Positions 44,510-53,688 of a DNA stretch of 64,000 nt are shown here, one piece after another. The stretch lies in assembly GCF_002269255.1 (NCBI RefSeq), contig NZ_CP022823.1:2852001-2916000 (forward strand), written 5' to 3'. Position 1 is the first letter of the stretch. Every line of letters begins with the position of its first letter. The notes below the pieces were generated by a model. The model saw only the letters and a list, made by a program, of their open reading frames with translations, did not search any database and had not been told where the DNA came from. The stretch comes from Klebsiella quasivariicola (GTDB lineage: Bacteria > Pseudomonadota > Gammaproteobacteria > Enterobacterales > Enterobacteriaceae). Made by a program: the position numbers and the translations under genes.

Positions 44510-45775
44510 ATGCAGCTTGGTGTCATTGCCGATGACTTCACCGGCGCCACGGATATTGCCAGCTTCCTCGTGCGTAACGGCATGCCGACGGTACAACTGA
44601 ATGGCGTGCCGACCCGCGATCTTCCGCTGACCAGCGAGGCGGTGGTCATCAGCCTGAAAACCCGCTCATGCCCGGCGCAAAGCGCCGTTAGCCAGTCGCT
44701 GGCGGCCCTGCGCTGGCTGCAGGCGCAGGGCTGTCAGCAGTTTTATTTCAAGTACTGTTCCACGTTCGACAGCACTGCGGAGGGCAACATTGGCCCGGTG
44801 CTGGATGCCCTGCTGGCCGAGCTGGGTGAGACCAGGACGGTGATTTCCCCGGCGCTGCCGGTGAATGGCCGCACGGTCTATCAGGGATATCTGTTTGTCG
44901 GTCAGCAACTGCTGAATGAGTCCGGGATGCGCCACCATCCGGTGACGCCGATGGAGGATGCGCACCTGGGGCGCTTAATTGAACGCCAGGGGCGTGGAAA
45001 AGCGGCGCTGATTGCCTGGCCGATCGTCGACCAGGGGCCGCAGGCGGTCGCTGCCGAGCTGGCGGCAATCAGCGATCCGGCGGTGCGCTATGTGGTACTC
45101 GACGCCCTCCGTGAACAGGATTTGCTCACCCAGGGCGTGGCGCTACGGGAGGTGAAGCTGGTCTCCGGCGGCTCGGGTCTCGCCATCGGTCTCGCTCGCG
45201 ACTGGGCGCAACGCCATGGCGCCCGCGGCGAGAGCGCTCACGCGGGCATGCCGCTGGCCGGCCCGGCGGTGGTGCTCTCGGGCTCCTGCTCGGTGATGAC
45301 CAACAGCCAAGTGGCGGCCTACCGTGAACAGGCCCCCGCCCGCGCCGTCGACTTAAGCGCCTGCTTTACCGATCTGGAAAGCTATGTCGAGACCCTGACA
45401 GACTGGGTAGAGGCGAACCGCGATGCGCCGCTGGCGCCGATGGTCTATGCCACCACCGAGCCGCAAACGCTGCAGCGGATCCAGGCGCAGTATGGCGATA
45501 AGGCCAGCAGCGAACGGGTGGAACAGCTGTTTGCCGCCCTCGCTGCCGCCCTCAAGGCGAAAGGGTTTACCCGCTTTATTGTCGCCGGCGGGGAAACCTC
45601 GAGCATTGTGGCGCAGACGCTGGGCGTCGAGGCGTTTCATATCGGGCCGACGATCTCCCCAGGCGTTCCCTGGGTCCGCGACACCCGCCAGCCGCTCTCC
45701 CTGGCGCTGAAGTCAGGTAATTTTGGCGATATCCAGTTCTTTGCCCGTGCCCAGCAGGAGTTTCGTCATGACTGA
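44510..45775 (+). CDS. otnK: 3-oxo-tetronate kinase (DUF1537)
   Basis: OtnK phosphorylates 3-oxo-tetronate at O4. The 421-residue protein has LGVIADDFTGATDIASFL at the start, FKYCSTFDSTAEGNIGP in the substrate half, and LSGSCSVMTNSQVAAY and IVAGGETSSIVAQ in the nucleotide half. It is the second DUF1537 kinase in the window; the two belong to different subtypes. The last eight bases overlap otnC. Confidence 0.9.
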   Translation: MQLGVIADDFTGATDIASFLVRNGMPTVQLNGVPTRDLPLTSEAVVISLKTRSCPAQSAVSQSLAALRWLQAQGCQQFYFKYCSTFDSTAEGNIGPVLDALLAELGETRTVISPALPVNGRTVYQGYLFVGQQLLNESGMRHHPVTPMEDAHLGRLIERQGRGKAALIAWPIVDQGPQAVAAELAAISDPAVRYVVLDALREQDLLTQGVALREVKLVSGGSGLAIGLARDWAQRHGARGESAHAGMPLAGPAVVLSGSCSVMTNSQVAAYREQAPARAVDLSACFTDLESYVETLTDWVEANRDAPLAPMVYATTEPQTLQRIQAQYGDKASSERVEQLFAALAAALKAKGFTRFIVAGGETSSIVAQTLGVEAFHIGPTISPGVPWVRDTRQPLSLALKSGNFGDIQFFARAQQEFRHD

Positions 45776-46388
45776 GCAACAACTGCGAGAGGAAATGGTG
45801 CAGATTGGCGCCTCACTGTTTAACCGCGGCTATGCCACCGGCTCCGCCGGTAATCTGTCGCTGCTGCTGCCGGACGGCAATTTGCTGGCGACGCCGACCG
45901 GCTCCTGCCTGGGCGAACTGCAGGCGCAGCGGTTGTCGGTGGTGACGCTGCAGGGGGAATGGATCTCCGGCGACAAACCGTCGAAAGAGGTCACGTTTCA
46001 CCGGGCGGTCTATTTGCATAACCCGGCCTGCAAAGCGATCGTCCACTTGCACAGCCACTACCTGACCGCGCTCTCCTGTCTGCAGGGGCTCGATCCGCAC
46101 AACTGTATTCGCCCCTTTACCCCCTATGTGGTGATGCGCGTCGGCGACGTCCCGGTGGTTCCCTACTACCGACCGGGCGATGAGCGTATTGCCCAGGCGC
46201 TGGCCGGGCTGGCGCCGCACTATAACGCCTTTTTACTGGCTAACCACGGTCCGGTGGTCACCGGCTCATCGCTGCGCGAAGCCACCAACAATACCGAAGA
46301 GCTGGAAGAGACCGCGCGGCTGATGTTTACCCTCGGCAATCGCGAGATCCGTTACCTGACCGCTGACGAAGTGAATGAACTGAGATAA
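45768..46388 (+). CDS. otnC: 3-oxo-tetronate 4-phosphate decarboxylase (class II aldolase fold)
   Basis: The 206-residue protein has the class II aldolase/AraD fold: GSAGNLSLLLPDG, a conserved Glu in SKEVTFHRAVY, the zinc histidines in IVHLHSHYLTAL and LLANHGPVV. OtnC decarboxylates 3-oxo-tetronate 4-phosphate to dihydroxyacetone phosphate. ATG at 45768 overlaps the otnK end and has CAGGAG before it. Confidence 0.9.
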   Translation: MTEQQLREEMVQIGASLFNRGYATGSAGNLSLLLPDGNLLATPTGSCLGELQAQRLSVVTLQGEWISGDKPSKEVTFHRAVYLHNPACKAIVHLHSHYLTALSCLQGLDPHNCIRPFTPYVVMRVGDVPVVPYYRPGDERIAQALAGLAPHYNAFLLANHGPVVTGSSLREATNNTEELEETARLMFTLGNREIRYLTADEVNELR

Positions 46389-46392
46389 CACT

Positions 46393-47175
46393 ATGCCAAA
46401 ATTCGCTGCAAATTTATCCATGCTGTTTACCGAACTGCCCTTCCTGGACCGCTTTGCCGCCGCTGCCGGCGCCGGTTTTGAAGCCGTCGAGTTTCTGTTT
46501 CCCTATGAGTATGCCGCCGGGGAAATCAGACAGCGCCTGCAGGAAAACCAGCTGCAGCTGGTACTGTTCAATACCCCACCCGGCGACGTCAACGCCGGAG
46601 AATGGGGTCTCGCCGCCCTCCCCGGAAGAAGCGCGGAGGCCCGGCGCGATATCGAGCTGGCGCTGGAGTATGCCCGCGAGCTCGATTGCCCGCAGGTGCA
46701 TATCATGGCCGGCGTGGTACCGCCGGGAATGGATCGCGCGGCCTGCGAGGCGGTGCTGATCGATAATCTGCGCTACGCGGCGGAGTGCTTTGCCCGCCAC
46801 GACAAGCGGATACTTATCGAAGCGCTGAATCCCCAGACCAAACCGGGCTATCTCTATCACAGCCAATATCAAACGCTGGAGATGATGAAGCGGGTCGACA
46901 GGCCGAACCTGGCGGTGCAGTTAGATCTGTTTCACGCGCAGAAAGTGGACGGCAATTTAAGCCATCTTATTACCGAATATGCTGGCCAGTATCGCCATAT
47001 TCAGATTGCCTCTTTACCGGACCGTCATGAACCGGATGAGGGCGAAATTAATTATCCGTGGATCTATGCACTACTGGATAAAACTGGTTATGACGGCTGG
47101 ATCGGCTGCGAATATATTCCCCGGGCGGACACGCTTTCCGGACTGGGATGGTTCTCGCCTTACCGCAAAAAATAA
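46393..47175 (+). CDS. otnI: 2-oxo-tetronate isomerase
   Basis: The 260-residue TIM barrel belongs to the Hyi family, with the metal-binding Glu in RILIEALNPQTKPGY and Glu in WIGCEYIPRADT, and FANLSMLFTELPFLDRFAAAAGAGF at the N-terminus. OtnI converts 2-oxo- to 3-oxo-tetronate. The start lies four bases past the otnC stop. Confidence 0.9.
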   Translation: MPKFAANLSMLFTELPFLDRFAAAAGAGFEAVEFLFPYEYAAGEIRQRLQENQLQLVLFNTPPGDVNAGEWGLAALPGRSAEARRDIELALEYARELDCPQVHIMAGVVPPGMDRAACEAVLIDNLRYAAECFARHDKRILIEALNPQTKPGYLYHSQYQTLEMMKRVDRPNLAVQLDLFHAQKVDGNLSHLITEYAGQYRHIQIASLPDRHEPDEGEINYPWIYALLDKTGYDGWIGCEYIPRADTLSGLGWFSPYRKK

Positions 47176-47230
47176 AGCCGTTTAATAAAAAATATCTCTC
47201 TGTACACCTGTTAATACCCGAGGCAAACCT

Positions 47231-48595
47231 ATGTCGACATCGGCGCTGTTACTTATTGCGTTAGCCAGCGTAGTGCTGTTGCTCCTGCTGGTGATTAAAG
47301 CGAAAGCGCATCCTTTTGTGGCGCTCCTGATCGTCAGCCTGCTGGTGGCGTTCGCCACCGGCATTCCGGCGGATAAAATTATTACGACAATCGAAAAAGG
47401 TATGGGTGGCCTGCTCGGCCACATTGCCAGCATTATTATTTTAGGATCAATGCTGGGGGTGCTGATTGAAATTTCCGGCGGCGCCGAATCGCTGGCGAAA
47501 ACATTAACCGGCGTGCTGGGCTCTAAACGGACGATTGCCGCCTTAACCATCGTGGCTTTTATTCTCGGCACCCCGGTCTTTTTTGAAGTCGGTTTTATTA
47601 TCATCATTCCGTTAATTTACGGCTTCAGCAAAGTCGCCCATCTGTCGCCGCTGAAGTTTGGTCTGCCGATGGCCGGCGTGATGCTAACCGTCCACGTGGC
47701 GCTGCCCACCCACCCTGGCGCAGCGGCCGCGGCAGGCATTCTGCATAGCGATGTCGGCTGGCTGATGCTGGCGGGGATTGGTGTATCGATAGTCGTCGGT
47801 ATCGTGGGCTATTTTGTCGCCCGGTTTATCAATCGACGCCATTATCATCTGTCGATTAATGTGCTGGAGCAGCAGCAAACGGCTGAAGTGCCCGACCTCT
47901 CCGTTAACGCGCAACAGACCCGTCTGCCACCGCCGAATGCGCTGGTTATCGGCGGCCTGATCGTGGTGCCTATCGTGCTGATTGTTTCCGGGACGTTGTG
48001 TCAGGCGCTGTTGCTGCCGGAAAACGCGGTGCGCCAGCTGATGACCGTCATTGGAACCCCGCCGGTCGCTCTGCTGATCTCCCTGGGACTGGCCAGCTGG
48101 ACGCTGGGCATTCGTCGGCGGATGAGCCTGAAAAAGCTGGGCGACGTCACCGGCAGCGCGATCCCCTCCTCGGCGGATGTAATCCTTGTTGCCGGGGCCG
48201 GCGGCGCCTTTGGCGGCGTGCTGGTCGCCTCCGGCATCGGCAATGCCTTAGCCGAGGCGCTGGAGACCATTCATCTGCCGCTGATGCCCGCCGCTTTCCT
48301 GCTCTCGCTGGTACTTCGGGCCTCGCAGGGGTCGGCCACCGTGGCGATCCTCACCACCTCCGGTCTGCTATCGCAGGCGGTTATCGGGCTGGCCCCGATT
48401 CAGCTGGTGCTGGTGACGCTGGCGACCTGCTTCGGCTCACTCGGGTTGTCGCACGTTAACGATGCTGGTTTCTGGGTGGTCACGCGCTATCTTGGCCTCT
48501 CCGTTCCGGACGGGCTCAAAACCTGGACCGTGTTGACGACCATCATGGGAGTGACGGGCTTTCTGATCACCTGGCTGCTGTGGTTTGTACTGTGA
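47231..48595 (+). CDS. ygbN: GntP-family permease YgbN
   Basis: The 454-residue protein has about 12-14 membrane segments, the KAHPFVALLIVSLLVAFATGIP start and HPGAAAAAGIL and GLSHVNDAGFWVV segments of GntP gluconate/sugar-acid permeases. As the last gene of the operon it should import threonate or erythronate. Confidence 0.9.
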   Translation: MSTSALLLIALASVVLLLLLVIKAKAHPFVALLIVSLLVAFATGIPADKIITTIEKGMGGLLGHIASIIILGSMLGVLIEISGGAESLAKTLTGVLGSKRTIAALTIVAFILGTPVFFEVGFIIIIPLIYGFSKVAHLSPLKFGLPMAGVMLTVHVALPTHPGAAAAAGILHSDVGWLMLAGIGVSIVVGIVGYFVARFINRRHYHLSINVLEQQQTAEVPDLSVNAQQTRLPPPNALVIGGLIVVPIVLIVSGTLCQALLLPENAVRQLMTVIGTPPVALLISLGLASWTLGIRRRMSLKKLGDVTGSAIPSSADVILVAGAGGAFGGVLVASGIGNALAEALETIHLPLMPAAFLLSLVLRASQGSATVAILTTSGLLSQAVIGLAPIQLVLVTLATCFGSLGLSHVNDAGFWVVTRYLGLSVPDGLKTWTVLTTIMGVTGFLITWLLWFVL

Positions 48596-48603
48596 TATTC
48601 GCG

Positions 48604-48625
48604 AAGGTGGCCGCCAGGCCACCTT
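48604..48625 (+). terminator. terminator of the threonate operon
   Basis: AAGGTGGCC, loop GCCA and GGCCACCTT form a perfect 9-bp stem, followed by TATTTGTCATTTGT. It lies nine bases past ygbN. Confidence 0.85.
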
Positions 48626-48638
48626 TATTTGTCATTTG

Positions 48639-49541
48639 TCAGTTACCGGGACGCTGGCAGGCTGTCACCTCACCAGACAGCGTCACCGGGATAAAATAGC
48701 GTACGCGATAGCGCCTTTCCGCCGCGGGTCCACCTTCCGTATGGCGCTCCACAAAACATTCAATATCGACCCCCTCTCGTCGGCTTGCTCCCAGCGCTGG
48801 CAACAACTCCATATACAGATCGTTGGATAATCGGGCGTAGCGCGCCCAACTGCCGTAAAATTCGACGCCAACATACAGCCCGGACCTTGTCGTCAGCGTG
48901 CTGCTCATCTTCAGCGCAGGCAGCGCCTCTCGCTGCAGATGACAACCGACAAAGGCGTTAACCTCGACGTTAAGCTCATTGTTTCTCGCCGCATAATAAT
49001 CGGATAACACAGAGAGGCTGTCTCCGCCGGCGGTAAAAAAGCGGTCAATCTTTTGTCTGACAGCCGTCTTCGAGGGGCTTTGCAATACCATATCCGACAG
49101 GCGCAGTTCATACGTCATTGAAGAGCCACGATAGACCCTTTCAGGCAGCGAACAGAAACGGGCCAGAGGCAGGCTCTCTCCCTCGGGGTCGAATTTCTTT
49201 AACAGCAAAGCCGTGTCCCAATGCACAGCGCATCGGTATTCCCGAGGCGAGAGCGAGAAGCGCTTCTTAAACTCCCGGGAAAAGGTTTGCGGCGAGTCAT
49301 AGCTTAACTGCCAGGCAATGGCGGCGATCGGCTGCCGTGTTAATCGCAAACTTACCGCCGCGATAGTCAACCGCCGTAGTCGGATATACTGTCCGATAGG
49401 TAACTGGCCATACTGATAAAACACCTCATAGACAAACCGACGCGAATAGCCCATATACTGCGCCAGGTCATCGATAGCCGGGTTACAGTAGATATTATCC
49501 TCGAGCCACGCCAGCATTTTTAAATAGAGCATCTGCTTCAT
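48639..49541 (-). CDS. AraC-family regulator, Rob-like with GyrI-like domain
   Basis: The 300-residue protein has an N-terminal AraC helix-turn-helix pair (about 8-105, NPAIDDLAQYMGYSRRFVYEVFYQYGQLPIGQYIR and ... SYDSPQTFSREFKKRFSLSPREYR) and a C-terminal GyrI-like ligand-binding domain (about 140-290). This is the Rob layout. Unlike Rob it is encoded away from creABC. It probably responds to a small hydrophobic ligand. Targets are unknown. It converges on the threonate operon. Confidence 0.85.
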   Translation of the reverse strand: MKQMLYLKMLAWLEDNIYCNPAIDDLAQYMGYSRRFVYEVFYQYGQLPIGQYIRLRRLTIAAVSLRLTRQPIAAIAWQLSYDSPQTFSREFKKRFSLSPREYRCAVHWDTALLLKKFDPEGESLPLARFCSLPERVYRGSSMTYELRLSDMVLQSPSKTAVRQKIDRFFTAGGDSLSVLSDYYAARNNELNVEVNAFVGCHLQREALPALKMSSTLTTRSGLYVGVEFYGSWARYARLSNDLYMELLPALGASRREGVDIECFVERHTEGGPAAERRYRVRYFIPVTLSGEVTACQRPGN

Positions 49542-49851
49542 AAGTACCGCATACTTCCTGTATTCTTGTCCTCCGCTAATTTTAGCAACAGGTGGTAGCC
49601 CGCACTAAGCTTTTTATGCATCGCAAAAATAAAAAAACAAGAAACCACTTAAAATACCGGCATATATATGCTTAACGTTTTGTTTATTAGGAATTTTCGC
49701 ATGCCAATATACCATTATCTTACTTTCCTCGCCAGATATTGCATTAATGAAAAACATCCCTTAGATTACCTCGGCTAAAAATAGTCTTTGCATCATCATT
49801 ATATTCTTTAATTTATCCTGACATGTTATTTAATGCCCACAGGGAAGTTAT
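49542..49851. other. AT-rich divergent promoter region
   Basis: This 310-base gap separates the divergent AraC and first LuxR genes. It is AT-rich and carries CTCTATATAT-like tracts (CATATATATG at about 49662). I see no coding frame, tRNA or clear terminator in it. Confidence 0.5.
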
Positions 49852-50463
49852 ATGACTTATTTTTTGTTCAATATAAAAAATCACTATTTGCGGATCGCTA
49901 TTGCGGAACTAATTGATGAAGCGATGAAGGCCTCCGGGCGGCCAGACTATCAGTTTTCTCAACAATGGGATGCAGGATCGATGGCGCAAGCTGATGTGGT
50001 ATTCACGGAAATGGTCGCAGGTGAATGGTACCTGTGTCATGATCTTTTTCAGCATGCCCCAGAACAATACTCGCTTTTTATTTTCCCGGACAATGAACAC
50101 ATTACCGTCGAAAAGGGTTTACCCAACTGTCTACGGCATGCGGTGTTTATGCCCCCTCACGCTTGCGTTCAGCGTCTAAAAGATGAGATAGCTCACGCAA
50201 TTGAGCGTCCTCTGCTATCGCGGCAAGACCAGACGTTCAATCGCCTGCGGCGTTGCATTAATTGCGCGTGTAAGTCGGTCAGCGACGCGCAAACCAAAGT
50301 TATTTACGCGTTTAGTATTGGCCTAAGTCCGCATGAAGTCGCCGCTGCGCTAAAAATTAGTCACAAAACGATTCATTCGCATAAAAAGAATATTATGAGT
50401 AAGTTTAATTTGAATAGCCGCCAGCAATTTAACAATCTTGTGCAATTACTCACCAGACGCTGA
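49852..50463 (+). CDS. LuxR-type regulator, copy 1
   Basis: The 203-residue protein has a LuxR helix-turn-helix at its C-terminus (about 140-195, IGLSPHEVAAALKISHKTIHSHKKNIMSKFNLNSRQQF). The N-terminal part (MTYFLFNIKNHYLRIAIAELI) lacks the usual phosphorylation or lactone-binding residues. It is a paralogue of the gene at 55851, which has the same start pattern and the same FTEM.(A/S)GE.YLCH segment. AGGGAAGTTAT precedes the ATG. A decayed convergent small gene follows. Confidence 0.85.
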   Translation: MTYFLFNIKNHYLRIAIAELIDEAMKASGRPDYQFSQQWDAGSMAQADVVFTEMVAGEWYLCHDLFQHAPEQYSLFIFPDNEHITVEKGLPNCLRHAVFMPPHACVQRLKDEIAHAIERPLLSRQDQTFNRLRRCINCACKSVSDAQTKVIYAFSIGLSPHEVAAALKISHKTIHSHKKNIMSKFNLNSRQQFNNLVQLLTRR

Positions 50464-50493
50464 TACGAATCGTTAGTTTATCCCATTCACAGG

Positions 50494-50605
50494 TCATCGT
50501 TTGGAACGGAAGACGTATCGTCTCTTACGTCTTTCCTTTATATAAGAAATACCTTTACATAAAGAAGTAATGGGACATAAAACAAGGCGCAAAATAATAA
50601 AAAGA
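50494..50605 (-). pseudogene. remnant of small membrane protein gene
   Basis: On the minus strand a frame ending at 50494 reads SYIKERRKRRYVFRSKR and then stop. This matches the tail SYVKERRKLKMRFNKTRR of the intact small protein at 56477-56599. The hydrophobic part (TGAIFLLFCALFYVPLLLYV) lies in a different frame and has no ATG. So a frameshift and loss of the start are likely. The location, convergent on the LuxR gene, is the same as for the intact copy. Confidence 0.5.
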
Positions 50606-50712
50606 TCGCTCCCGTCAGTCCTGATAAAATAATTTAATTTAGACTGATAATATTCACTCAATTTTATTCAGGCAAGACCAACACCACTTTTTGAGAGCGA
50701 GAAATACTATGG

Positions 50713-50726
50713 TAGGATAATTCCTA
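50713..50726. promoter_or_regulatory. TAGGATAATTCCTA palindrome, RcsAB-box-like
   Basis: TAGGA-TAAT-TCCTA is a perfect inverted repeat close to the RcsAB box TAAGAATATTCCTA. A near copy at 56701-56714 lies at almost the same distance from the end of the paralogous small gene. Confidence 0.5.
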
Positions 50727-50783
50727 GTGGCGGATTTTAAGTAGCAAATTAAAACGCTGCACCAGTACTTCAGAAGGGGAATG

Positions 50784-50806
50784 AGAGGCCTGTGAGGGCC
50801 TTTTTC
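50784..50806 (+). terminator. putative terminator
   Basis: AGGCC and GGCCT pair around TGTGA, followed by TTTTT on the plus strand. What transcript ends here is unclear, since the only plus-strand gene upstream stops at 50463. Confidence 0.55.
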
Positions 50807-51562
50807 CATTGAGGATGAGAAAAAGATAGCTAAATATATGATTCCCTGTAGAGTGAAGGGAATCACAAAGTGAAGCTCCCGTTCCGCGTAGCGGACATCA
50901 CGGTTGGTTGAATGTCGGAAAATGCAGGCTTCCCTCTCCGAGGTCAGGCCATACCTCCCTGTTAACGCGCTGTACAAGCCATTATACCTTGCTACAGTGA
51001 CCGGAATAACTATGCTAACCACCCTGATTTACCGCAGCCAGGTTGATCCTGCACTCCCGCTCGTCGATCTCGATGCCCTTATCCTTCACGCCAGCGCCAA
51101 AAATTTACCCCTGGGGATCACCGGCATTTTACTTTTTAATGGCCTGCAGTTCTTCCAGGTACTGGAAGGGCACGAGGAGAGCCTTGAGGCGTTATTCAGT
51201 GAAATACAACACGACTCGCGCCATCGTGACGTGGTGGAGCTCATGCGCGACTACTCGGCCTATCGCCGCTTCCTGAACGTTGGGATGCACAAGCTGGATC
51301 TTCGCGATTACGCAAACGATGCCGCGCTGGAGGAAATCCTGCGCTTTAGCTCGTTCGGCGAATCCGAACCGGTCAATGACCGTATGTTCAGGCTGATAAG
51401 CGCCTTTATCGCCGATGGCGGACGCTATTGTCTGCCCGACGCCTTGCAGCCCTCTCGCTGGACGATGATGCCCTCCTCTACCACCGTGCCGCCGCGCAAT
51501 CTTCCCGGTCAACCCTGCCAGTTTGCGCTGCAGGCGATTGTTGAGCCGGCTAAAAAAAGGGT

Positions 51563-51575
51563 CTCTTCCTATGAG
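51563..51575 (+). repeat. target site duplication, left copy
   Basis: CTCTTCCTATGAG directly precedes IS4 and recurs after it. The 13-base length is typical for IS4. Confidence 0.95.
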
Positions 51576-53001
51576 TAATGCCAGTCAGTTAAGCAACTGA
51601 CTGGCCCTTTCTCAGGGCGGTGGTGTATTTCTGAGGCCTCTCTTTCACCACCCTTGGGAAGACCCTTTCCCTCCTTATCGGTAACTTGACTAACTGCCCC
51701 ATACTTTCAAGATCACGCATCAACTCCGGGATACGACCCGGTGAAGCGCCCTGCAACGTCATTAGCATCCGCATCACCATCCCGCAGGACTCTGAGAAGC
51801 TCAGCTGATTTGGCCAGTATCCTTTCAGTTGCCCTGCCATTTTAATCATCTGATATCTCACCAGATTATAAGCCAGCAACACGCCCCACAACTCCTGCTC
51901 CACAAGCTCCGGCTTTTTACTTCTCAGTGTCAACCTGCTCAGTTGCATCGTCTGCTTTATCTCCCGGTAACCCAGCTCAATTTCCCAGCGATAGCTATAC
52001 AGATCCGCCATTTCCCCGCCGGGGTAGCGCATGGCGTCCGTCATCGACGTCAGCAGATGGCAGACTTTTCCTTTGCGCGTGATGGTCAGCAGGCGGGCTG
52101 TCATCTCATTTCCCAGACCCGGCCACTTTTTTCGTGCCTGCGGGCTGGTTTTCAGCTTCACCAGGTGGTCGCCTTTACCCAGTTTTCTGACCTCTTCGTA
52201 CTGCGCGCCTTTTTTCAGAGGGATCAGCCAGTGCCGGTGTTCTCCCGCCTGGTTCCATGCGTTCAGCAGACCCAGTGAGTAATAGCCTTTATCCATTAGC
52301 GTCAGGGTGTTATCGCCGGTTTGCTCTATAAGTTTCTCCGCGAGCGCATTTTCGCTGTCTTTCATCGTGCCGAAGGCTGCTGCCGTCAGCAGATGGCTGG
52401 TCAGCTCCATCTGGCAGACCATTTTAACCTGTGGGTAGAGTGCCGGGTTTCCGCCATGCGTCTGGCGGGGGAAGGCGATATCGTTCTCTGGTGTGTCCGG
52501 TGTGCGCCAGAACACACCATCAATGGCCAGCAGGGTCAGGCCGCACCAGTGTGGATGCGGCGTGGCGTTATGCCAGAGCTGTGCTGTCTGCGAGAATACG
52601 CGGCGGACGGCTTCGCTTCCCAGACGCTGACGGGCCTGGATCACCGCGCTGGGGGCGACGAAGGGACGACTGCCCGGCAGCATGATGTCCAGACGGTTGA
52701 CGATCTGATGAAGGGGTTCTTTACGTTCAAGCGCCATGCCGACAATGCACCAGACCATCATTTCCAGCGGCAGGCGACGCTTGCGCAGGGTGACGGTACC
52801 GGCTTCGGCCAGACAGCGGGAAATGAGTTCCGGGTCCAGATAGTCGCCCAGAGAAGTCAGTGGGTTACGCAGAGAATCGTAACGGGATACCAGATCAAGA
52901 GCCTGTCCAATGTGCATAAAAAAATCCGGAAACGGGTGAGCATTTCCGGATTCTTACACAGCCACTGGATCGATCAACTGATCCTTAACTGATCGGCATT
53001 A
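51576..53001 (-). mobile_element. IS4: IS4, complete 1426-bp element
   Basis: The element runs from TAATGCC to GGCATTA, 1426 bases, the exact length of IS4. Its ends TAATGCCAGTCAGTTAAG and TAATGCCGATCAGTTAAG (reverse) match at 16 of 18 positions. It carries one intact transposase gene and is bordered by 13-base duplications. Completeness suggests recent insertion. Confidence 0.97.
51589..52917 (-). CDS. insG: IS4 transposase (InsG-like)
   Basis: The 442-residue DDE transposase is nearly identical to E. coli InsG as I recall it. The IS4-family Y-(2)-R-(3)-E-(6)-K signature is present in YSYRWEIELGYREIK, and LLAIDGVFWRTPDT carries the first catalytic Asp. The frame is intact, so the element may be able to move. 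Confidence 0.95.
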   Translation of the reverse strand: MHIGQALDLVSRYDSLRNPLTSLGDYLDPELISRCLAEAGTVTLRKRRLPLEMMVWCIVGMALERKEPLHQIVNRLDIMLPGSRPFVAPSAVIQARQRLGSEAVRRVFSQTAQLWHNATPHPHWCGLTLLAIDGVFWRTPDTPENDIAFPRQTHGGNPALYPQVKMVCQMELTSHLLTAAAFGTMKDSENALAEKLIEQTGDNTLTLMDKGYYSLGLLNAWNQAGEHRHWLIPLKKGAQYEEVRKLGKGDHLVKLKTSPQARKKWPGLGNEMTARLLTITRKGKVCHLLTSMTDAMRYPGGEMADLYSYRWEIELGYREIKQTMQLSRLTLRSKKPELVEQELWGVLLAYNLVRYQMIKMAGQLKGYWPNQLSFSESCGMVMRMLMTLQGASPGRIPELMRDLESMGQLVKLPIRRERVFPRVVKERPQKYTTALRKGQSVA

Positions 53002-53014
53002 CTCTTCCTATGAG
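53002..53014 (+). repeat. target site duplication, right copy
   Basis: CTCTTCCTATGAG follows IS4 and equals the left copy exactly; the EAL frame resumes after it with GCGCTGATCCGC. Confidence 0.95.
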
Positions 53015-53688
53015 GCGCTGATCCGCAGCCCAACCGGGGGTTCGCCGGTGGAAATGTTTGCCGCCGTCCCTGCGGAGGATCGGTACCGGTTTGATCTGGA
53101 GAGCAAGGCCTTTGCTTTTTCTCTCGCCGGCCAGTTGCCGCTCGGCAAGCAGCAACTGGCGATCAACCTGTTGCCCGGGTCGCTGTATAACCATCCTGAC
53201 GCGGTAGGCTGGCTTATGGACAGTCTGCAGGCTGCGGGTCTCAGACCGAATCAGGTACTGATTGAGGTCACCGAGACAGAAGTTATCTCCTGCTTCGATC
53301 AGTTCCGTAAGGTGCTGAAAGCGCTGCGCGTTGCTGGCATGAGAGTGGCCATCGATGACTTTGGCGCAGGCTATTCCGGGCTGTCGCTACTGACCCGCTT
53401 TCAGCCTGATAAAATCAAAGTAGATGCAGATCTGGTGCGCAATATTCATATCAGTGGCACTAAACAGGCGATCGTCGCCTCGGTGGTCCGCTGCTGCGAG
53501 GATCTGGGTATTACCGTCGTCGCCGAGGGCGTCGAAACCCTCGAAGAGTGGTGCTGGCTGCAGTCGGTCGGCATTCGCCTGTTTCAGGGGTTTCTCTTCT
53601 CGCGACCGTGTCTTAACGGTATCGGAGACATTCACTGGCCGGTGGCGCGCCAGACCACCGACCTGTAAGGTCGCCGGGCCGGGGCGCT

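Larger units (their letters stand above)
50464..51011. other. intergenic region with decayed small gene, box and terminator
   Basis: This 548-base gap holds a decayed minus-strand small membrane protein gene (50494 to about 50605), the TAGGATAATTCCTA palindrome at 50713, a plus-strand hairpin with T-run at 50784-50806, and the untranslated leader of the BLUF-EAL gene. No intact frame is supported. Confidence 0.5.
51012..53668 (+). pseudogene. BLUF-EAL photoreceptor phosphodiesterase, split by IS4
   Basis: The 5' part (51012-51575, 188 codons) encodes a BLUF domain with MLTTLIYRSQ, GITGILLFNGLQFFQVLEG and HRDVVELM. The 3' part (53015-53668, 217 codons) encodes an EAL domain with EALIRS (E-A-L), INLLP, EVTETEV, AIDDFGAGYSGL and VAEGVET. 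Removing IS4 and one copy of the 13-base duplication joins the two in frame to a 405-residue protein, the size of BlrP1 of K. pneumoniae. BLUF uses FAD and blue light, and EAL cleaves cyclic di-GMP. As it stands the BLUF part ends with GAG-TAA from the insertion end, so no active phosphodiesterase is expected. Confidence 0.92.
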
